Assembly: GCA_030599175.1 (NCBI GenBank)
Contig: JAUVON010000090.1
Coordinates: 1-9,336 of the forward strand
Source: Desulfobulbaceae bacterium
GTDB lineage: Bacteria; Desulfobacterota; Desulfobulbia; Desulfobulbales; Desulfocapsaceae
DNA: 9,336 nucleotides
Direction: 5' to 3'
Below are positions 1-7,736 of the stretch, piece after piece. The translations under genes and the position numbers were made by a program. The first letter of the stretch is position 1; each line of letters begins with the position of its first letter. A model generated the notes under the pieces. It was not told the origin of the DNA and did not search any database. It worked only from the letters and a program-made list of their open reading frames with translations.

Positions 1-165
1 CCATCGCATCCATATGGTGCCAAGTCAGTGGGGGAGGCACCGGTAATTTCTCCAGCCCCGGCTATCCGTAACGCTATTCTTGATGCAACAGGGGTTGCTG
101 TTAACGAGCTGCCCATGACCCCCAAGTCCATCTTCAAATACTTCAAAAAAGCAGGATTGCTTTAG
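1..165 (+). CDS. xdhA: Xanthine dehydrogenase molybdenum-binding subunit XdhA, C-terminal end (partial)
   Basis: Frame 1 is open from the first base to a TAG at 163-165 and gives the last 54 residues of a molybdenum hydroxylase large subunit. The motif YGAKSVGE is seen near the start; its Glu (codon 34-36) matches the catalytic base conserved in the xanthine oxidase family. It is followed by a SPAPAIRNAILDATG stretch and LPMTPKSIF, both typical of the C-terminus of these subunits. Known role of the family: the subunit holds the Mo-cytosine-dinucleotide cofactor and hydroxylates purines such as hypoxanthine or xanthine. The identity as XdhA rather than another Mo subunit rests on the immediately following xdhB and xdhC, the order found in the E. 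coli xdhABC operon. The N-terminal part lies outside the window, so substrate specificity cannot be judged. Confidence 0.9.
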   Translation, partial: PSHPYGAKSVGEAPVISPAPAIRNAILDATGVAVNELPMTPKSIFKYFKKAGLL

Positions 166-169
166 GGGA
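164..169 (+). promoter_or_regulatory. Ribosome-binding site that decides the xdhB start
   Basis: AGGGGA lies across the xdhA stop codon. It is only 0 nt from the ATG at 170, which is too close for initiation, but 6 nt from the ATG at 176. The second ATG also gives a protein starting MFDIDSYH, which lines up with the start of E. coli XdhB (MFDFASYH as I recall it). This supports 176 over 170. Confidence 0.7.
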
Positions 170-175
170 ATGAAC

Positions 176-1054
176 ATGTTTGACATTGACAGCTATCATA
201 AAGCAGACACGGTTGATGAAGCCATTGCTCTTTTATCGCAAAACCCGGACGCTGTACCGATTGCAGGGGGTACCGATGTGCTTGTCCGCCTGCATGGCCA
301 TAACCCAGACTACCGGCACCTTGTGGATATCCATGATATAGCCGAACTGAAAAACATCAACATGGAACCTGATGGTACCATCGTCATTGGTTCCGGGATT
401 ACATTTACCGAACTGGCCCAGTCACCCCTGGTCAGCATCAATATCCCTGTACTGGCCGAGGGTGGTTCTTCGATCGGCGGCCCCCAGGTGCGAAACGTTG
501 CTACTATCGGTGGTAATATCTCCAATGGTGCTCCCAGTGCCGATGCTGCTCCTCCCCTGCTGGTATTAAATGCAGAGGTGGAACTTAAAGGGCCGGAAGG
601 TGTCCGCCTCCTGCCTCTGCATGATTTTTACCAGGGCCCCGGTCAGGTTGATCGCAAATCCGGAGAGATTATGACCTGTCTGCGTATCGGTTCTGCTGAT
701 TACAAAGGTTGGTCGGGTCACTACTACAAATACGCCATGCGCGGTGCCATGGACATTGCTACCATCGGCTGCGCCGCAGCCTGTAAAATTGACGGCGACA
801 GGGTTACAGGGATCCGGCTCGCCTTTGGTGTCGCAGGACCTACCCCACTGAGATGCTGGCGCACCGAGGAGAAAGCTCAAGGGCATGTAGTTGATCAAAC
901 CCTGCTTGATCTTGTCAGTGGTTCTGTTCTGGGCGATCTCAGGCCAAGAGATTCCTGGCGGGCTTCTAAAGATTTCCGGGAGCAGATTATTACAACACTT
1001 TCCGAACGCGTTCTGAAAGAAGCCCTTAACCGAAATGGAGTGTCGATACCATGA
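176..1054 (+). CDS. xdhB: Xanthine dehydrogenase FAD-binding subunit XdhB
   Basis: A 292-residue FAD subunit of a heterotrimeric molybdenum hydroxylase, the same length as E. coli XdhB and very similar along its whole length. The N-terminal FAD-binding PCMH-type domain shows the two classic flavin motifs: IAGGTDVLV (residues about 29-37) and GGPQVRNVATIGGNISNGAP (about 101-120). The C-terminal half (from about 180) fits the CO-dehydrogenase flavoprotein C-terminal domain, ending near RDSWRASKDFR. Its family role is to take electrons from the 2Fe-2S subunit and pass them to NAD+ or another acceptor in the cytoplasm. The start at 176 is preferred to the in-frame ATG at 170 because the AGGGGA ribosome-binding site is correctly spaced only for 176. 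The gene follows xdhA by 10 nt and overlaps xdhC by 4 nt (ATGA), so translation is probably coupled. Confidence 0.95.
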   Translation: MFDIDSYHKADTVDEAIALLSQNPDAVPIAGGTDVLVRLHGHNPDYRHLVDIHDIAELKNINMEPDGTIVIGSGITFTELAQSPLVSINIPVLAEGGSSIGGPQVRNVATIGGNISNGAPSADAAPPLLVLNAEVELKGPEGVRLLPLHDFYQGPGQVDRKSGEIMTCLRIGSADYKGWSGHYYKYAMRGAMDIATIGCAAACKIDGDRVTGIRLAFGVAGPTPLRCWRTEEKAQGHVVDQTLLDLVSGSVLGDLRPRDSWRASKDFREQIITTLSERVLKEALNRNGVSIP

Positions 1055-1524
1055 ATAGAAATATTTCCTGCACTGTTAATTCAAAATCGATGACCTGGCA
1101 GATTGATATCCGCATGTCCCTTGCTGATGTATTACGAGAACATGGATACACCAGTGTTAAGGAGGGTTGTGGAGTTGGCGAATGCGGGGCCTGTGCCGTA
1201 TTGATCGATGACGTTGCCGTCGACTCCTGTCTCTACCTTGCTGTCTGGGCGGATGGCCGCAATATACGAACCACTGAGGGTGAAAGTAAAGAAGGTAAGT
1301 TGTCCCCGATCCAGCAGGCCTACCTGGATACCGGCAGTGTTCAGTGCGGTTTCTGTACTCCCGGCCTTATCATGGCCTCCACTTCCTTCGTGGAGCAGCA
1401 TAAAGGCCAGAAAGTATCCCGGGAACAGATTCGTAAAGGCCATGCCGGCAATTTGTGCCGCTGTACAGGTTATGACGGAATAGTCAGGGCAGTAGAGCAA
1501 TGTATTGATGCGGAGAAACAGTAA
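1051..1524 (+). CDS. xdhC: Xanthine dehydrogenase 2Fe-2S subunit XdhC
   Basis: A 157-residue small iron-sulfur subunit (E. coli XdhC is about 159). The N-terminal plant-ferredoxin-type domain has C40, C45, C48 and C60 (GCGVGECGAC then DSC), the ligands of one 2Fe-2S cluster. The C-terminal helical domain has C99, C102, C136 and C138 (QCGFC and CRC), the ligands of the second, Mo-proximal cluster. All eight cysteines are present, so both clusters should form. The protein carries electrons from the Mo site in XdhA to the FAD in XdhB. Its ATG overlaps the xdhB TGA (ATGA) and a GGAG lies about 11 nt upstream, so expression probably depends on translational coupling. The name refers to the E. coli structural subunit, not to the XdhC/CoxI-type Mo-cofactor maturation factor that shares the symbol. 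Confidence 0.95.
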   Translation: MNRNISCTVNSKSMTWQIDIRMSLADVLREHGYTSVKEGCGVGECGACAVLIDDVAVDSCLYLAVWADGRNIRTTEGESKEGKLSPIQQAYLDTGSVQCGFCTPGLIMASTSFVEQHKGQKVSREQIRKGHAGNLCRCTGYDGIVRAVEQCIDAEKQ

Positions 1525-1537
1525 GAAGCAGGTTAAT

Positions 1538-1586
1538 AGGCTGTTGGCAAAAGCAAAGGACGGAGAAAGATCTCCCCTGACAGCCT
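1538..1586 (+). other. Hairpin-forming spacer between xdhC and ygeY
   Basis: The 125-nt gap (1525-1649) holds an inverted repeat, AGGCTGT at 1538-1544 against ACAGCCT at 1580-1586, that can extend by G-U pairs and one G-C pair to about 10 bp. A second nested stem, GGAGA at 1562-1566 and TCTCC at 1571-1575, has a 4-nt loop. No run of T follows, so it does not look like a classic intrinsic terminator. It may be an RNA processing or stability element, or the remnant of a repeat. I see no small gene and no promoter I would defend in the rest of the gap. Confidence 0.45.
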
Positions 1587-1649
1587 TCAGCATAAACAAC
1601 TTGTTGATTTAACGAGAAAAACTTAAAATATAGAAGGAGGATTACACAA

Positions 1650-2861
1650 ATGTCTCAATTGGATTTTGCTAAAATTAATCAACTGGCGGAACAATACAAA
1701 CCTGAAATGACGGCCTTTTTAAGGGATATGGTGGCCATCCCCAGTGAAAGCTGTGATGAGAAGGCTGTTGTGGCCAGAATTAAAGAGGAAATGGAAAAAG
1801 TTGGTTTTGACAAGGCTGAGATTGATCCCATGGGCAATGTACTCGGTACGATTGGTCATGGAAAGCACGTTATTGCCATGGATGCCCATATAGACACGGT
1901 CGGTATCGGCAACCGCGACAACTGGAAATTCGACCCGTATGAGGGATACGAAGACGAGGAAACCATAGGAGGGCGTGGCACAAGCGATCAGGAAGGCGGC
2001 ATGGCCTCCATGGTTTATGCCGGAAAGATCATCAAGGATCTGAACCTGGAAGGTGATTATACCCTGGTAGTGGTAGGGTCGGTTCAGGAAGAAGACTGTG
2101 ATGGACTGTGCTGGCAATATATCATAAAGGAATTTGGCCTTAAACCGGAGTTCGTCGTTTCCACCGAACCCACCGACGGGGGCATTTATCGCGGCCAGCG
2201 CGGCCGGATGGAAATTAAGGTCGAAGTCAAAGGCATCAGCTCCCATGGTTCCGCTCCGGAGCGTGGTGACAACGCTATTTTTAAAATGGGCCGAATTCTG
2301 GGTGAGCTGGAGCAATTGCATGAACGGCTGGCAACAGATGCTTTCCTGGGCAAAGGGTCGCTGACGGTTTCTGAGATTTTTTACACCTCTCCTTCCAGAT
2401 GTGCCGTGGCCGACGGCTGTACGATTTCCATCGACCGTCGTCTGACAGCAGGAGAAACCGGAGAACTGGCTATGGATCAGATCCGGGATCTGCCTGCAGT
2501 TAAGGCTGCCAAAGGGGAAGTCTCCATGTATACCTACGAGAGACCCTCGTATACCGGACTCGTCTACCCGACAGACTGCTATTTCCCTTCCTGGGTTTTG
2601 CCGGAAGATCACGAGGTTACCAAGGCGAGTACAGCAGCCTATGAAGGACTTTTCGATAAGACTCCCCATGTCGACAAATGGACTTTTTCCACCAATGGTG
2701 TTTCCATCATGGGGATGTTCGGTATTCCCTGTATCGGATTCGGTCCGGGTAAAGAGGCAGAAGCTCATGCGCCCAACGAGAAAACATGGAAAGCTGATCT
2801 GGTTACCTGTGCTGCTTTTTACGCAGCATTACCTCTTATTTACATGAGTAAAAAGGAGTAA
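1650..2861 (+). CDS. ygeY: M20-family metallohydrolase YgeY (selenium/purine-cluster peptidase-like hydrolase)
   Basis: A 403-residue protein, the same length as E. coli YgeY and closely similar throughout. It is an M20 dinuclear-zinc hydrolase. The catalytic domain shows H80 and D82 (MDAHIDTVG), the bridging D113 ([10 protein letters not shown]), the general-base/ligand pair E147-E148 (QEED), E173 (STEPTD) and C-terminal H373 (EAHAPNE), so all metal ligands are present. The inserted lid/dimerisation domain runs from roughly residue 180 to 300 and includes [11 protein letters not shown] (199-209). Despite annotation as a peptidase or deacetylase, family context places it in urate/purine breakdown, where cutting an N-carbamoyl or similar small amide is more likely than proteolysis; the substrate is inference. 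A strong AAGGAGG at 1634-1640 is 9 nt before the ATG, which makes this a likely re-initiation point after the structured spacer. Confidence 0.95.
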   Translation: MSQLDFAKINQLAEQYKPEMTAFLRDMVAIPSESCDEKAVVARIKEEMEKVGFDKAEIDPMGNVLGTIGHGKHVIAMDAHIDTVGIGNRDNWKFDPYEGYEDEETIGGRGTSDQEGGMASMVYAGKIIKDLNLEGDYTLVVVGSVQEEDCDGLCWQYIIKEFGLKPEFVVSTEPTDGGIYRGQRGRMEIKVEVKGISSHGSAPERGDNAIFKMGRILGELEQLHERLATDAFLGKGSLTVSEIFYTSPSRCAVADGCTISIDRRLTAGETGELAMDQIRDLPAVKAAKGEVSMYTYERPSYTGLVYPTDCYFPSWVLPEDHEVTKASTAAYEGLFDKTPHVDKWTFSTNGVSIMGMFGIPCIGFGPGKEAEAHAPNEKTWKADLVTCAAFYAALPLIYMSKKE

Positions 2862-2867
2862 TTTCTT

Positions 2868-3818
2868 ATGAAGGCGAAACTGGCATTTGTCGCCATAGGT
2901 GGTAACTCGCTGGTCAAAAGTAAAGAGCAGCAGACCGTTGAGGATCAACATCAGGCGATTCGGGAAACAATACAACATGTAATTGATCTTATCAGCCAGG
3001 GATACCAGGTTCTGATATCCCATGGCAACGGCCCCCAGGTGGGGTTCATCATGCGGCGGTCGGAAGTTGCCCGTCAGGCAACGGGTCTCCATCTGGTTCC
3101 CCTGGTAAACGTTGTGGCAGATACCCAGGGCTCTATCGGCTATCAGATCCAGCAGGCTGTGAACAATGAGCTCGCAACCCAGGGCATTGCAGGGCAGTGC
3201 GTGACCATTGTCACCCAAGTCGTGGTTGATAAGGCAGATCCGGCGTTCGGATCTCCAGCTAAACCCGTGGGAGAATTTTTCCAGGAGGATCAACTCGAGG
3301 ATATCCAGCGTGAATACCCGGACTGGTCTCTGATTGAAGATGCAGGCAGGGGATACCGCCGTGTAGTTCCATCTCCTGCACCCTGTGAAATCGTCGAAAG
3401 GCCGGTTATTGAATCGCTACTCGAAGCGGGCTATCACGTAATTGCTGCCGGTGGTGGCGGCATACCGGTGGTGCGTAACGGCAAGGATCTGGAAGGTGTG
3501 GATGCGGTGATAGACAAGGACCTGGCATCGAGTCTGCTGGCCGGGCAGTTGGGTGCTGATCTGCTCATTATTTCAACAGCGGTGAAGCAGGTGGCATTGA
3601 ATTTCGGCAAACCCGATGAACAGTTAATCGGTACTATGACCGTGGGCGAGGCCGAAGCCTATATTGAACAGGACCACTTTGCCCCGGGAAGCATGCTTCC
3701 CAAGATACAGGCAGCATTGAAATTTCTTAAAGCAGGCGGAAAAGAAGTCATTATCACCTCTCCCGAATTTATAAAAGAAGCGGTGCTGCATGGTGCTGGT
3801 ACCCATATTATTCCGTGA
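2868..3818 (+). CDS. arcC: Carbamate kinase (YqeA/ArcC type)
   Basis: A 316-residue amino-acid-kinase-fold enzyme, usual length for carbamate kinases (about 310). Motifs in order: GGN at 11-13 (phosphate loop), SHGNGPQVG at 51-59, KPVG at 132-135, AAGGGGIPV at 193-201, DAVIDKDLASSLLA at 212-225, FAPGSMLPKIQAA at 271-283 and the terminal GTHI. Reaction: carbamoyl phosphate + ADP to ATP + carbamate (then CO2 and ammonia), cytosolic. In E. coli the paralogue in this cluster is yqeA; arcC is the general family symbol. The AAGGAG at 2853-2858 overlaps the end of ygeY, only 6 nt separate the genes, and the two are surely cotranscribed. Together with the downstream carbamoyltransferase it gives the pathway a substrate-level phosphorylation step (inference). 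Confidence 0.95.
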   Translation: MKAKLAFVAIGGNSLVKSKEQQTVEDQHQAIRETIQHVIDLISQGYQVLISHGNGPQVGFIMRRSEVARQATGLHLVPLVNVVADTQGSIGYQIQQAVNNELATQGIAGQCVTIVTQVVVDKADPAFGSPAKPVGEFFQEDQLEDIQREYPDWSLIEDAGRGYRRVVPSPAPCEIVERPVIESLLEAGYHVIAAGGGGIPVVRNGKDLEGVDAVIDKDLASSLLAGQLGADLLIISTAVKQVALNFGKPDEQLIGTMTVGEAEAYIEQDHFAPGSMLPKIQAALKFLKAGGKEVIITSPEFIKEAVLHGAGTHIIP

Positions 3819-3837
3819 TGAAGCTGCTACCTTGAAT

Positions 3838-3911
3838 TTGTAGGAGCCTGCCTGCAGGCGATTTGTGAAGGATATTCAATTTCTTGATCGCTTGCAGGCA
3901 AGCTCCTACAA
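3838..3911. repeat. REP-like inverted pair (BIME-like element) 1, between the carbamate kinase gene and ygeW
   Basis: Two 25-bp arms, 3838-3862 and 3887-3911, are inverted copies with two mismatches, separated by 24 nt. Each arm starts (outer end) with TTGTAGGAGC and ends GCGAT. Each arm also folds alone: left GCCTGC/GCAGGC (3846-3851 and 3854-3859, loop CT), right GCTTGC/GCAAGC (3890-3895 and 3898-3903, loop AG). Both arm mismatches fall in these small stems. This head-plus-hairpin plan is that of REP sequences in pseudomonads and other proteobacteria, which are usually moved by RAYT transposases acting in trans. No T-run follows, so it is not a standard terminator, although the long stem in mRNA could protect or separate the flanking transcripts. 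The whole gap is 137 nt; the remainder is AT-rich with the ygeW ribosome-binding site. Confidence 0.85.
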
Positions 3912-3955
3912 GTGATCTAGCCAAGACTTTTAAATAAGCAAAAAGGAGAAAACAG

Positions 3956-5152
3956 ATGGATAACGCAAGAATTAAGTCCCTTATTCAACAACTGGCCCAA
4001 CTAAACTATCAGGATATGTACTTAAACGATTTTCTGCTCACATGGGAGAAAAGTGACCAGGAGGTTCAGGCAACATTTCTCGTGGCTGATATTCTTCGCG
4101 GTCTCAGGCAGAGAAATATATCAACCCGGCTTTTTGACAGCGGATTGGGGATTTCACTGTTTCGCGACCAGTCAACCAGGACACGGTTCAGCTACGCCAG
4201 CGCCTGTAATCAGTTGGGACTGACGATGCAGGATCTCGATGAAGGCAAGTCCCAGGTCGCCCATGGCGAGACTGTGCGCGAGACAGCCAATATGGTTTCA
4301 TTTATGGCTGACGTAATCGGTATCCGGGATGATATGTACATTGGCAAGGGTAACGCCTATATGCGTGAAGTGTCCGAGGCAGTACAACAGGGATATCTGG
4401 AAGGGGTACTCGAACAGCGTCCCACTCTGGTAAACCTGCAATGTGACATCGATCACCCGACCCAGTCCATGGCGGATATGCTGCATCTGATCAACCATTT
4501 CGGTGGTGTGGAAAATCTCAAAGGTAAAAAGCTGGCCATGACTTGGGCTTACAGTCCTTCCTATGGCAAGCCACTGTCGGTTCCCCAGGGGGTGATCGGC
4601 CTGATGACCAGGTTTGGTATGGAAGTCTCCCTGGCGCATCCAGAAGGCTATGAGGTAATGCCTGAAGTAGAGGCGATTGCCACGAAAAATGCGGCAGCAG
4701 GCGGAGGAAAATTCAGCAAAACAAATTCCATGGAAGAAGCTTTTGCCGGGGCTGATATTGTTTACCCCAAAAGCTGGGCACCCTTTTCTGCAATGGAAAG
4801 TCGTACTCAGTTATATGGTGACGGTGACTTTGACGGTATTGATGCTTTGGAAAAAGAGCTGCTCGGACAAAATGCACAGCATAAAAACTGGCAATGTACC
4901 GAATCTCTGATGTCAACCACCCATGAGGGAGAAGCCCTGTATATGCACTGCCTGCCGGCGGATATTACCGGTGTAAGCTGTAAGGAGGGCGAAGTTGAGG
5001 CCAGTGTGTTCGATAGATACCGCAAGCCCATGTATATGGAGGCCAGCTATAAGCCTTACATCATTGCCGCCATGATAATGCTGGCCAAAGCGAAATATCC
5101 GGCAGACACACTTGAATCCATGCTTACCGCCGACATTGCAAGGATCAGATAG
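3956..5152 (+). CDS. ygeW: YgeW, knotted carbamoyltransferase of the purine/urate cluster
   Basis: A 398-residue member of the aspartate/ornithine carbamoyltransferase superfamily, matching E. coli YgeW (396) along its length. The carbamoyl-phosphate site is intact: STRTR at 73-77, HPTQ at 167-170 and HCLP at 331-334. The stretch LDEGKSQVAHGETVRETANM (94-113) is typical of the group. The DxxxSMG ornithine-binding motif is not seen; in its place the second-substrate region reads DIVYPKSWAPF (267-277), so ornithine is unlikely to be the acceptor. Family knowledge names this an 'unknown' carbamoyltransferase (UTC). In this context it more likely runs backward, phosphorolysing a ureido compound from the purine ring to carbamoyl phosphate for the upstream kinase (inference). 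AAGGAG at 3943-3948 is 7 nt before the ATG. The gene is followed after 9 nt by xdh. Confidence 0.93.
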   Translation: MDNARIKSLIQQLAQLNYQDMYLNDFLLTWEKSDQEVQATFLVADILRGLRQRNISTRLFDSGLGISLFRDQSTRTRFSYASACNQLGLTMQDLDEGKSQVAHGETVRETANMVSFMADVIGIRDDMYIGKGNAYMREVSEAVQQGYLEGVLEQRPTLVNLQCDIDHPTQSMADMLHLINHFGGVENLKGKKLAMTWAYSPSYGKPLSVPQGVIGLMTRFGMEVSLAHPEGYEVMPEVEAIATKNAAAGGGKFSKTNSMEEAFAGADIVYPKSWAPFSAMESRTQLYGDGDFDGIDALEKELLGQNAQHKNWQCTESLMSTTHEGEALYMHCLPADITGVSCKEGEVEASVFDRYRKPMYMEASYKPYIIAAMIMLAKAKYPADTLESMLTADIARIR

Positions 5153-5156
5153 GAGG
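5151..5156 (+). promoter_or_regulatory. Ribosome-binding site of xdh overlapping the ygeW stop codon
   Basis: A perfect AGGAGG shares two bases with the ygeW TAG (5150-5152) and sits 5 nt before the xdh ATG. A ribosome ending ygeW would stand on the initiation signal, so the two are probably translated as a coupled pair. Confidence 0.8.
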
Positions 5157-5161
5157 ATGAC

Positions 5162-7723
5162 ATGATTACTTTCACGCTGAACGGCCAGAAGACATCATTT
5201 TCAGGAGATGAAAAGATGTCCCTCCTGCACCACCTGCGGGAAGAAAAGGGACTTGTATCAGTTAAAGACGGCTGTTCGGGCCAGGCGGCCTGCGGTGCTT
5301 GTCTGGTCGAGCTCGAAGGCAAACCGGCTCTGGCATGTGCCACAAAAATGAAACGGGTGGCAGGAAAGTCTGTTATCACCATCGAGGGTTTTCCTGAAAA
5401 AGTACGGAGTACGCTGGGCCGAGCCTTCGTTGCAAAAGGTGCGGTGCAGTGTGGTTTCTGTACACCGGGCATTATCTCCAGAACCAAAATATTGCTGGAG
5501 AACAATCCTGACCCCAGTCGGGCGGATGTTATCAAGGCTTTACGGATTAATATCTGCAGGTGTACCGGTTATGTGAAAATCATTGATGGTATACTGCTGG
5601 CCGCCAAGGCCCTGCGGGAAAACTTTGAGATCGATTGGGAAAAACGCACCGGTATTGGTTACTCCTATCCAAAAGTGGAGGCATACGAGAAAGCCTTGGG
5701 CACCGGCCCATATGTGGCTGACATGAAAATTGCCGGCATGTGTTACGGAGCCCTGAAGTTCAGTGAGCATCCCCGTGCTGTTGTCCGGCGTATCGATGTG
5801 TCTGCGGCCGAGAAGATGGAAGGTGTCATCCGTGTATTTACAGGAACTGATATTCCCGGAGAACGATACCAGGGAATTTCTGTAAAGGACTGGCCTATGT
5901 TGGTGCTTGAAGGTGAAACTACCAGATGTATTGCTGACGTATTCGCCTGTGTAGTGGCTGAAAGTGAACAGATTGCCCGCCGGGCGGTTGAAGAGATTCA
6001 AGTGGAATATGAGATACTTGAGCCGCTTACGGAGATGACCGAAGCAAAGGACTCCTCCGTGCTGATCCATGACGGTGGCAATCTGCTCAAGGAGACCGTT
6101 GTCTGCCGCGGTGAAGCAGCAGACGAGGTCTTTTCCCGCTCCGCCCATATGGTTGAAGGTGAGTTTGAAACGCCATTTGTGGAACATGCCTTTCTGGAAC
6201 CTGAAGCCTCTATTGCCCAGCCTGATGGTAAAGGCGGCCTGACCGTTTATTCCCAGAGCCAGGCACTGTATCATGATCGCAGCCAGATCAGCTCAGTACT
6301 GAATCTGGACGAGGAGCAGGTTGATGTGGTCCTCATATCGGCCGGGGGCGCTTTCGGTGGCAAGGAAGACCTCACAGTTCAGCACCATGCTGCCCTTGCT
6401 GCAATGGTGCTCGGGCGTCCTGTTATGGTACGATTGAGTCGTCCTGAATCGCTGCGCATGCATCCCAAACGGCACCGGATGAAATTAAGCTACAAACTGG
6501 CCTGTGATGAAAACGGCATGCTCACCGCTCTTCGAGCGAGAATCCTCGGGGATACCGGCGGGTATGCCTCAATGGGTGGAGCAGTTGTGGCCCGAACCGG
6601 GACCCATGCCGCTTCCGCTTACCATATTCCGAATGTGGACGTAATCGCCAGTGCCTACTATACCAATAACCCCCCCGCCGGAGCCTTTCGTGGCTTTGGT
6701 GTCAACCAGTCTAATTTTGCCATGGAGAGCATGGTCGACGAATTGTGTACCAAGGGTGGTTTTGACCGGTGGCAGTTTCGTTATGACAATGCCCTCGACA
6801 CAGGCCGCATGACTACTACCGGCCATATCCTGAAAGACAGTGTTGGTCTCCGTCAATGCCTGGAAGAGGTAAAAGAGAGTTTTAACAGCGCCAAATATGC
6901 TGGAATTGCCTGTGCCATCAAGAATTGCGGTATTGGAAACGGCATAGAAGAGATCAGCGATACCCGGCTCAAAATTATCTCCGCAAACCGGATTGAACTT
7001 TACCACGGCTGGAGTGAAATGGGTCAGGGTATCAATACTGTGGCACGGCAGGTGCTGGCCGAAGTGTGTGGACTAGATGATTCAATAGCTATTGATGTGA
7101 AATCTTCCACCGGCGGCGGTGCCAGAGGTGGAGCAACAACGGCAAGCAGAGGCACTGCACTGCTGGGCAATTCAACCATTAAGGTGGCTGAAAAACTCAA
7201 AGCTGATCTGCAGGATCAGTCTCTTGGTGAACTGGTTGGTAATGAATATTTCGCCAGGTACTTTGTAGACTGGACCACCAGCCATGACGCTGATGGTGAG
7301 ATTATCAGTCACTTTTCATACAGTTATGCCGTTCATATGGCGATCCTGGATGAGACCGGCAAACTTGAAAGTATTCATGCAGCCCATGATGTGGGCCGGA
7401 TTATCAACCCGATTTTGTTCGAAGGACAGGTTGAAGGCGGGGTGGTTATGGGAATGGGATATGCACTGAGTGAGAACTATCCGTTAAAGGACGGTAAACT
7501 TACCTCGGATCGAATGTCCAAATTAGGCCTTCCGAAGGCAAAGGACGTTCCAGAGATCAAGGTTATCGGTGTGGAGTATCCCGATGAATCTGGCCCTTTT
7601 GGTGCTAAAGGGGTGGGAGAGATCGGTTCAATTCCTACAGCTGCAGCCATCGCTAATAGTTATTACCGATTTGACGGTATACGCCGGTACTTACTGCCAT
7701 TGTCGCCATTGAAGAAAAAATAA
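5162..7723 (+). CDS. xdh: Selenium-dependent xanthine dehydrogenase, fused 2Fe-2S and molybdenum-binding chain
   Basis: An 853-residue molybdenum hydroxylase with the iron-sulfur subunit fused to the Mo subunit and no FAD domain. Residues 1-150: cluster cysteines C38, C44, C47, C59 (ferredoxin type, with a C-x5-C spacing) and C97, C100, C132, C134 (QCGFC, CRC). Residues about 175-850: the two Mo domains, with GGAFGGKE (395-402), E346 in EHAFLEPE, R510 in AFRGFG, GWSEMGQG (616-623), a glycine-rich loop GGGARGGATTASRG (651-664) and the catalytic Glu E820 in GPFGAKGVGEIG. These residues correspond to the substrate-binding and base residues of xanthine oxidases, so purine hydroxylation is credible. 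Length and domain order fit the family named selenium-dependent xanthine dehydrogenase. Selenium there is a labile Mo ligand put in after translation, not selenocysteine; no in-frame TGA is present. E. coli XdhD (about 956 residues) has degenerate Fe-S cysteines and is a different branch. The electron partner is probably encoded elsewhere. Confidence 0.9.
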   Translation: MITFTLNGQKTSFSGDEKMSLLHHLREEKGLVSVKDGCSGQAACGACLVELEGKPALACATKMKRVAGKSVITIEGFPEKVRSTLGRAFVAKGAVQCGFCTPGIISRTKILLENNPDPSRADVIKALRINICRCTGYVKIIDGILLAAKALRENFEIDWEKRTGIGYSYPKVEAYEKALGTGPYVADMKIAGMCYGALKFSEHPRAVVRRIDVSAAEKMEGVIRVFTGTDIPGERYQGISVKDWPMLVLEGETTRCIADVFACVVAESEQIARRAVEEIQVEYEILEPLTEMTEAKDSSVLIHDGGNLLKETVVCRGEAADEVFSRSAHMVEGEFETPFVEHAFLEPEASIAQPDGKGGLTVYSQSQALYHDRSQISSVLNLDEEQVDVVLISAGGAFGGKEDLTVQHHAALAAMVLGRPVMVRLSRPESLRMHPKRHRMKLSYKLACDENGMLTALRARILGDTGGYASMGGAVVARTGTHAASAYHIPNVDVIASAYYTNNPPAGAFRGFGVNQSNFAMESMVDELCTKGGFDRWQFRYDNALDTGRMTTTGHILKDSVGLRQCLEEVKESFNSAKYAGIACAIKNCGIGNGIEEISDTRLKIISANRIELYHGWSEMGQGINTVARQVLAEVCGLDDSIAIDVKSSTGGGARGGATTASRGTALLGNSTIKVAEKLKADLQDQSLGELVGNEYFARYFVDWTTSHDADGEIISHFSYSYAVHMAILDETGKLESIHAAHDVGRIINPILFEGQVEGGVVMGMGYALSENYPLKDGKLTSDRMSKLGLPKAKDVPEIKVIGVEYPDESGPFGAKGVGEIGSIPTAAAIANSYYRFDGIRRYLLPLSPLKKK

Positions 7724-7736
7724 CAAAAGACTATGC

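Noticed and set aside
1719..2768. Long open frame (349 codons) on the minus strand opposite ygeY
   Set aside because: It mirrors the codon bias of ygeY, has no recognisable domain, no suitable ribosome-binding site, and the + strand gene is certain from all its metal-site motifs.
3838..3911. Reading the inverted pairs as intrinsic terminators
   Set aside because: Stems are long and partly GC-rich but no T-run follows on either strand, and the shared head-hairpin plan with GTAGGAGC ends fits REP elements better.
3956..5152. Calling ygeW ornithine carbamoyltransferase (argF/arcB)
   Set aside because: The carbamoyl-phosphate motifs fit, but the ornithine motif DxxxSMG is absent and the full-length pattern and neighbours match YgeW.
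5540..6274. Minus-strand open frame of 244 codons opposite xdh
   Set aside because: Antisense shadow of a well-supported gene with no domain sense in its own product.
5162..7723. Selenocysteine (in-frame TGA plus SECIS) in the selenium-dependent Xdh
   Set aside because: The frame runs without an internal TGA; selenium in this family is a labile ligand of the Mo site inserted after translation.
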